Source: an uncultured Porphyromonadaceae bacterium (GTDB taxonomy: Bacteria > Bacteroidota > Bacteroidia > Bacteroidales > Muribaculaceae). Taken from it: 64,000 nt of DNA. Below, piece after piece: positions 60,887-64,000 of the stretch; the first letter of the stretch is position 1; every line of letters begins with the position of its first letter. The notes beneath the pieces were generated by a model. That model did no database searches and was not told the origin of the DNA. It saw only the letters and a program-made list of their open reading frames with translations. The stretch covers positions 124,001 through 188,000 of the forward strand of contig CAMKOE010000001.1 in NCBI GenBank assembly GCA_946414395.1, written 5' to 3'. Position numbers and translations under genes: made by a program.

Positions 60887-62790
60887 GAGCACCCGGATCA
60901 CCCCACAACCGCAATGTCGTGGTCGATACCACGGGCGTGAACAAGCGCAACACCTTGTGGCGCCTTTTCAAGTTTGTGATGAAGAACTACAAGTTCTCGT
61001 TCCTCGCAGTTGCCGCCTGCATTGTCGTCACGGCCTGCACTACCCTAGCCTCTACCCTATTCACCCGCACACTCATCGACGATTACATCACTCCGCTGCT
61101 AGGCCAGGCCCACCCCGACTATGGTCCGTTGGCCCGGACTCTTATCATGCTGGGCGTGGTGCTCACCTTTGGCGCCCTGTGTTCCTACCTGCACAGCCGC
61201 CTGATGATCAACGTCAGCCAGGGTACAATGCTCAAGTTGCGCAATTCCACGTTTGACCACATGGAATCGTTGCCCATCAAGTACTTTGACACCCATTCCC
61301 ACGGCGACATCATGTCCACCTATACCAATGACGTGGACACCTTGCGCCAGATGATCAGCCACAGCCTCCCTCAAGCATTCAACTCCCTCATCACTCTGAC
61401 CATCACCTTTGCCAGCATGATTGTGATGAGTGTCCCCATGACATTGTTGTCGATCGTAATGGCCTTGATCATGGCCTGGTCCACGACCTATCTGGGCAAG
61501 CGATCCCGCAAGCACTTCAGGGTACAACAGCAGAAACTGGCCGAGGTCAACGGCTTCATCGAGGAAATGATGACCGGCCAAAAAGTCGTCAAGGTCTTTT
61601 GTCACGAGGATGAGGCCATCAAGCAGTTTGAGGTCATCAATGAGCAATTGCGCAGCAACACCTACGACGCCAACCGCATCGGCAACATCGTCATGCCCGT
61701 CAATGGCAACCTGGGGCACCTGAGTTATGTGCTCATGGGCGTGCTGGGCGCCGCCCTCATCATCGGCGGTCACAGTGGCATGACACTCGGCACACTGGTG
61801 GCTTTCCTCACGCTGAACAAGAGTTTTGCCCGCCCCATCGCCAGCATCAGTCAGCAGATCAACAGTGTGCTGAACGCCTCGGTGGGCGCCGACCGCGTCT
61901 TCAAGATCAACGACGAGACAGCCGAGCCTGATGCCGGTCAGGTCAAACTGGTCAACGCCAAGCGTGGCGAGGACGGTCTGTTGCACCCGTGTAACCATCA
62001 CACGGGCATCTGGGCATGGAAGATTCCTCAAGAAGACGGCAAGACGCGATATGTCAAGGTGGCCGGAGGCGTCAAGTTCAATGATGTGGACTTCGGCTAC
62101 AACGAGGAGAAGCAAGTACTGTTTGACATCGACATCGACGCCATGCCCGACCAGAAAATCGCCTTTGTTGGCGGCACTGGAGCAGGAAAAACGACCATTA
62201 CCAACCTGATTAACCGTTTCTATGACATCCAGGACGGTAAGGTGTTGCTCGACGGCATCAGTATCAACGACATCAGCAAGCGAGACCTGCGTCATGGCAT
62301 GGGCATGGTGCTGCAGGAGACCCACCTGTTCACGGGCACCGTGCTTGACAACATCCGCTATGGCCGGCTCGATGCCACCGACCAGGAATGCATCGAAGCC
62401 GCCAAACTCGTTAATGCCGACAGTTTCATCCGTCGCCTGAGTGACGGTTACCACACCGTACTCAATGCCGATGGTGGCAACCTGAGCCAAGGCGAACGCC
62501 AGTTGCTGGCCATCGCCCGCGCCGCCGTTGCCGATCCACCCATCCTCATCCTTGACGAGGCCACCAGCAGCATCGACACCCGCACCGAGACCCTCGTGCA
62601 GCGCGGCATGGACTCACTGATGAAAGGGCGCACCACATTTGTCATCGCCCATCGCCTCTCGACCGTGCGCAACAGCGACTGCATCATCGTTCTCGAGAAA
62701 GGCCGCATCATCGAGCGCGACACCCACGACGAACTCCTTGCCCAGCGCGGCAAGTACTACCAACTCTACACCGGCGGCGAAATCGCGTAA
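60883..62790 (+). CDS. ABC exporter subunit with consensus ATP site
   Basis: 635 residues, the partner half-transporter: six helices (about 40-340) and ATPase domain. Walker B ILILDEATSS has the catalytic Glu 559 and the switch is AHRLS with His 590. Its signature is LSQGERQ (534-540), less canonical, which complements the degenerate partner. Together one site (Walker motifs here, VSGGQ of the partner) is active and the other (Asp 496/Gln 527 of the partner, LSQGE here) is degenerate. An insert of about 40 residues with His/Trp (HPCNHHTGIWAWKIP, near 365-380) precedes the ATPase. A weak hairpin follows. Confidence 0.9.
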   Translation: MRAPGSPHNRNVVVDTTGVNKRNTLWRLFKFVMKNYKFSFLAVAACIVVTACTTLASTLFTRTLIDDYITPLLGQAHPDYGPLARTLIMLGVVLTFGALCSYLHSRLMINVSQGTMLKLRNSTFDHMESLPIKYFDTHSHGDIMSTYTNDVDTLRQMISHSLPQAFNSLITLTITFASMIVMSVPMTLLSIVMALIMAWSTTYLGKRSRKHFRVQQQKLAEVNGFIEEMMTGQKVVKVFCHEDEAIKQFEVINEQLRSNTYDANRIGNIVMPVNGNLGHLSYVLMGVLGAALIIGGHSGMTLGTLVAFLTLNKSFARPIASISQQINSVLNASVGADRVFKINDETAEPDAGQVKLVNAKRGEDGLLHPCNHHTGIWAWKIPQEDGKTRYVKVAGGVKFNDVDFGYNEEKQVLFDIDIDAMPDQKIAFVGGTGAGKTTITNLINRFYDIQDGKVLLDGISINDISKRDLRHGMGMVLQETHLFTGTVLDNIRYGRLDATDQECIEAAKLVNADSFIRRLSDGYHTVLNADGGNLSQGERQLLAIARAAVADPPILILDEATSSIDTRTETLVQRGMDSLMKGRTTFVIAHRLSTVRNSDCIIVLEKGRIIERDTHDELLAQRGKYYQLYTGGEIA

Positions 62791-62816
62791 AAACAACAAG
62801 ACTTTTTTAAAGAGAT

Positions 62817-62852
62817 GTCGCCCCAATAGGTGGATAAAGCCATTGGGGCGAC
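62817..62852 (+). terminator. Hairpin after the ABC exporter
   Basis: GTCGCCCCAAT (62817-62827) pairs perfectly with ATTGGGGCGAC (62842-62852). There is no T tract. A second small stem, GACATC (62874-62879) with GATGTC (62883-62888), precedes TTATT. Confidence 0.6.
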
Positions 62853-62919
62853 CATTGTATTATATGCCCGCTTGACATCCAAGATGTCTTATTCCACAAG
62901 AATCTGTTGATATAGATGC

Positions 62920-62938
62920 TTTTTGATGTTATCAAAAA
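62920..62938. promoter_or_regulatory. FNR/CRP-like palindrome upstream of the flavodiiron gene
   Basis: TTTTTGAT (62920-62927), GTT and ATCAAAAA (62931-62938) form a perfect 8-bp inverted repeat containing TTGAT and ATCAA half sites. The FNR consensus has four bases between half sites, here three. Its centre is about 64 nt upstream of the expected transcript start. Confidence 0.5.
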
Positions 62939-62980
62939 CATTTATTTCGCTATTTCGCTGCCAGTAAATGAAAAAAACAC

Positions 62981-62988
62981 TACCTTTG
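62981..62988 (+). promoter_or_regulatory. -7 box of the flavodiiron gene
   Basis: TACCTTTG matches TAnnTTTG. The leader before ATG 63103 would be about 110 nt and holds no obvious gene. Confidence 0.55.
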
Positions 62989-63102
62989 CAGATTGAATAA
63001 ACTTGGTGGCACCTCAGCAAATGACACCCATATCATTGCCCCTGGTGAGCACAAGTTTTGGAATCAGAACTTATTAACCGACTAGACATAAAACATTAAC
63101 AC

Positions 63103-64000
63103 ATGGCAAAGAAATTGACTGACCGAGTGACTTGGGTCGGAAAGGTGGACTGGGAACTGAAGCGTTTCCATGGTGACGAATTGTCCACCCACCGTGGCTC
63201 GAGTTACAATTCCTACTTGATTCGTGACAAAAAGAACGTGCTCATCGACACTGCATGGCTCCCTTACAGTCGCGAGTTTGTGGCCAACCTCAAGCAGGAG
63301 ATTGACCTGAACAAGATTGACTATATCGTGATGTGCCACAACGAGATTGACCACAGCGGTGCTCTCGTGGACCTGATGCGCGAAATTCCCGACACACCCA
63401 TCTATTGCACAGCCAAGGGCGAAGCCATCATCCGTGGCCATTACCACCAGGACTGGAACTTCGTGAACGTCAAGACGGGTGACACTCTGGAACTGGGCGA
63501 TACTACGCTCACCTTTATCGAGGCTACGATGCTGCACTGGCCCGACACGATGTTCTGCTACCTGAGTGGCGAGGAAATCCTGTTCAGCAACGACGGCTTC
63601 GGCCAGCACTATGCCACCGAGTCGCTCTATGACGACCAGGTGTGCATGGACGAGGTGCTGCAGGAGGCCGAGAAATACTATGCCAACATCCTTGCGCCCT
63701 TCAGCCCGCTGGTGGCTCGCAAGGTGAAGGAAATCCTGGGCATGAACCTGCCCGTGAAGATGATTTGCCCCAGTCACGGCATCATCTGGCGCAACAATCC
63801 CGGCTTGATTATCGAGAAGTACCAGCAGTGGAGCGATGCCTACCAGCAGGACCAGGTGACCATCGTCTATGACACGATGTGGCAGAGCACCCGCCTGATG
63901 GCCCAAGCCATTGCCGATGGCATTCGCCAGCAGTCGCCCTCGACGACCGTTAAGATCTACAATGCGGCCCAGAACGACAAGAACGACATCCTCACCGAGG
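63103..64000 (+). CDS. Flavodiiron protein (FprA family), 3' end outside window
   Basis: About 299 residues are visible from ATG 63103 (MAKKLTDRVTWVGKVDWELK) and the frame is open at the right edge. The N-terminal metallo-beta-lactamase-like domain carries the di-iron ligands: HNEIDH (His 79, Glu 81, Asp 83, His 84), a later LHWPDTMFCYL with His, SNDGFGQHYA with Asp, and PSHGIIWR with His. The flavodoxin domain begins near residue 250 with VTIVYDTMWQSTRLMAQAI, the FMN phosphate loop. These proteins reduce O2 to water or NO to N2O in anaerobes, with electrons from rubredoxin-like carriers. The N-terminus lacks a signal peptide. Its own promoter and FNR-like palindrome lie upstream. Confidence 0.93.
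   Translation, partial: MAKKLTDRVTWVGKVDWELKRFHGDELSTHRGSSYNSYLIRDKKNVLIDTAWLPYSREFVANLKQEIDLNKIDYIVMCHNEIDHSGALVDLMREIPDTPIYCTAKGEAIIRGHYHQDWNFVNVKTGDTLELGDTTLTFIEATMLHWPDTMFCYLSGEEILFSNDGFGQHYATESLYDDQVCMDEVLQEAEKYYANILAPFSPLVARKVKEILGMNLPVKMICPSHGIIWRNNPGLIIEKYQQWSDAYQQDQVTIVYDTMWQSTRLMAQAIADGIRQQSPSTTVKIYNAAQNDKNDILTE

Noticed and set aside
1-64000. CRISPR arrays, tRNA, rRNA, insertion sequences
   Set aside because: No regularly spaced repeats, cloverleaf-like segments, rRNA cores or transposase motifs were seen on either strand.

Overview
This window comes from a Bacteroidota chromosome, most likely order Bacteroidales and probably an anaerobic gut member (Muribaculaceae or Prevotellaceae-like; the family is inferred). 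The evidence is the LpxC-FabZ fusion, the GT3-type glycogen synthase, the DUF4827 lipoprotein, the DUF5686 outer-membrane protein, C-terminal dockerins on secreted proteins, oxygen-sensitive HydE and a flavodiiron protein, and about twenty -7 boxes of the Bacteroidota form TAnnTTTG just upstream of genes. Shine-Dalgarno sites are nearly absent. I saw no tRNA, rRNA, IS element, prophage or CRISPR array. The window is mostly core chromosome, densely packed, with short operons separated by strong, often bidirectional, hairpins.

Layout. 1-2.7 kb: end of lptD, an overlapping YiiX-like papain-fold protein, an EFR1 flavodoxin-ferredoxin and a LysE exporter. 2.7-4.8 kb (minus): ptb-buk butyrate genes. 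4.9-6 kb: tatA-tatC. 6.2-9.1 kb: two secreted dockerin proteins. 9.1-12.1 kb (minus): mgtC and a CPA2 antiporter. 12.2-16.4 kb: secreted endonuclease/phosphatase, nrnA, DUF4827 lipoprotein, glmM. 16.5-19.4 kb (minus): aroE-comEC. 19.5-28.2 kb: mlaD-like, dnaA, a small exonuclease (minus), gyrA and two paralogous TPR proteins. 28.3-31.6 kb (minus): lpxD-lpxC/fabZ-lpxA. 31.8-36.7 kb: LolC/E-type permease (minus), a phosphoesterase/beta-propeller fusion (plus), udk-lptB (minus). 37.1-39.1 kb: dnaK. 39.4-43.6 kb: glycogen synthase and phosphorylase. 43.8-50.4 kb: DUF5686 protein, dnaE, trxA. 50.5-54.1 kb (minus): transglutaminase protein and hydE. 54.3-58.2 kb: lepA and a PIF1-like helicase with TPRs. 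58.2-59.1 kb: an AT-rich gene-poor island. 59.1-62.8 kb: a heterodimeric ABC exporter. 63.1 kb to the edge: a truncated flavodiiron protein gene.

Together these genes cover outer-membrane lipid A synthesis and LPS transport (lpxD/C/A, lptB, lptD, MlaD), replication (dnaA, gyrA, dnaE), carbon storage and fermentation (glycogen pair, ptb-buk, hydE) and stress handling (dnaK, trxA, flavodiiron protein). The most notable regulatory signals are a perfect sigma-54 (-24/-12) promoter with TGACA/TGTCA repeats ahead of dnaK, a large nested palindrome ahead of the glycogen operon, and an FNR-like palindrome ahead of the flavodiiron gene. The other main leads are the dockerin pair and the AT-rich island with a 57-codon frame.
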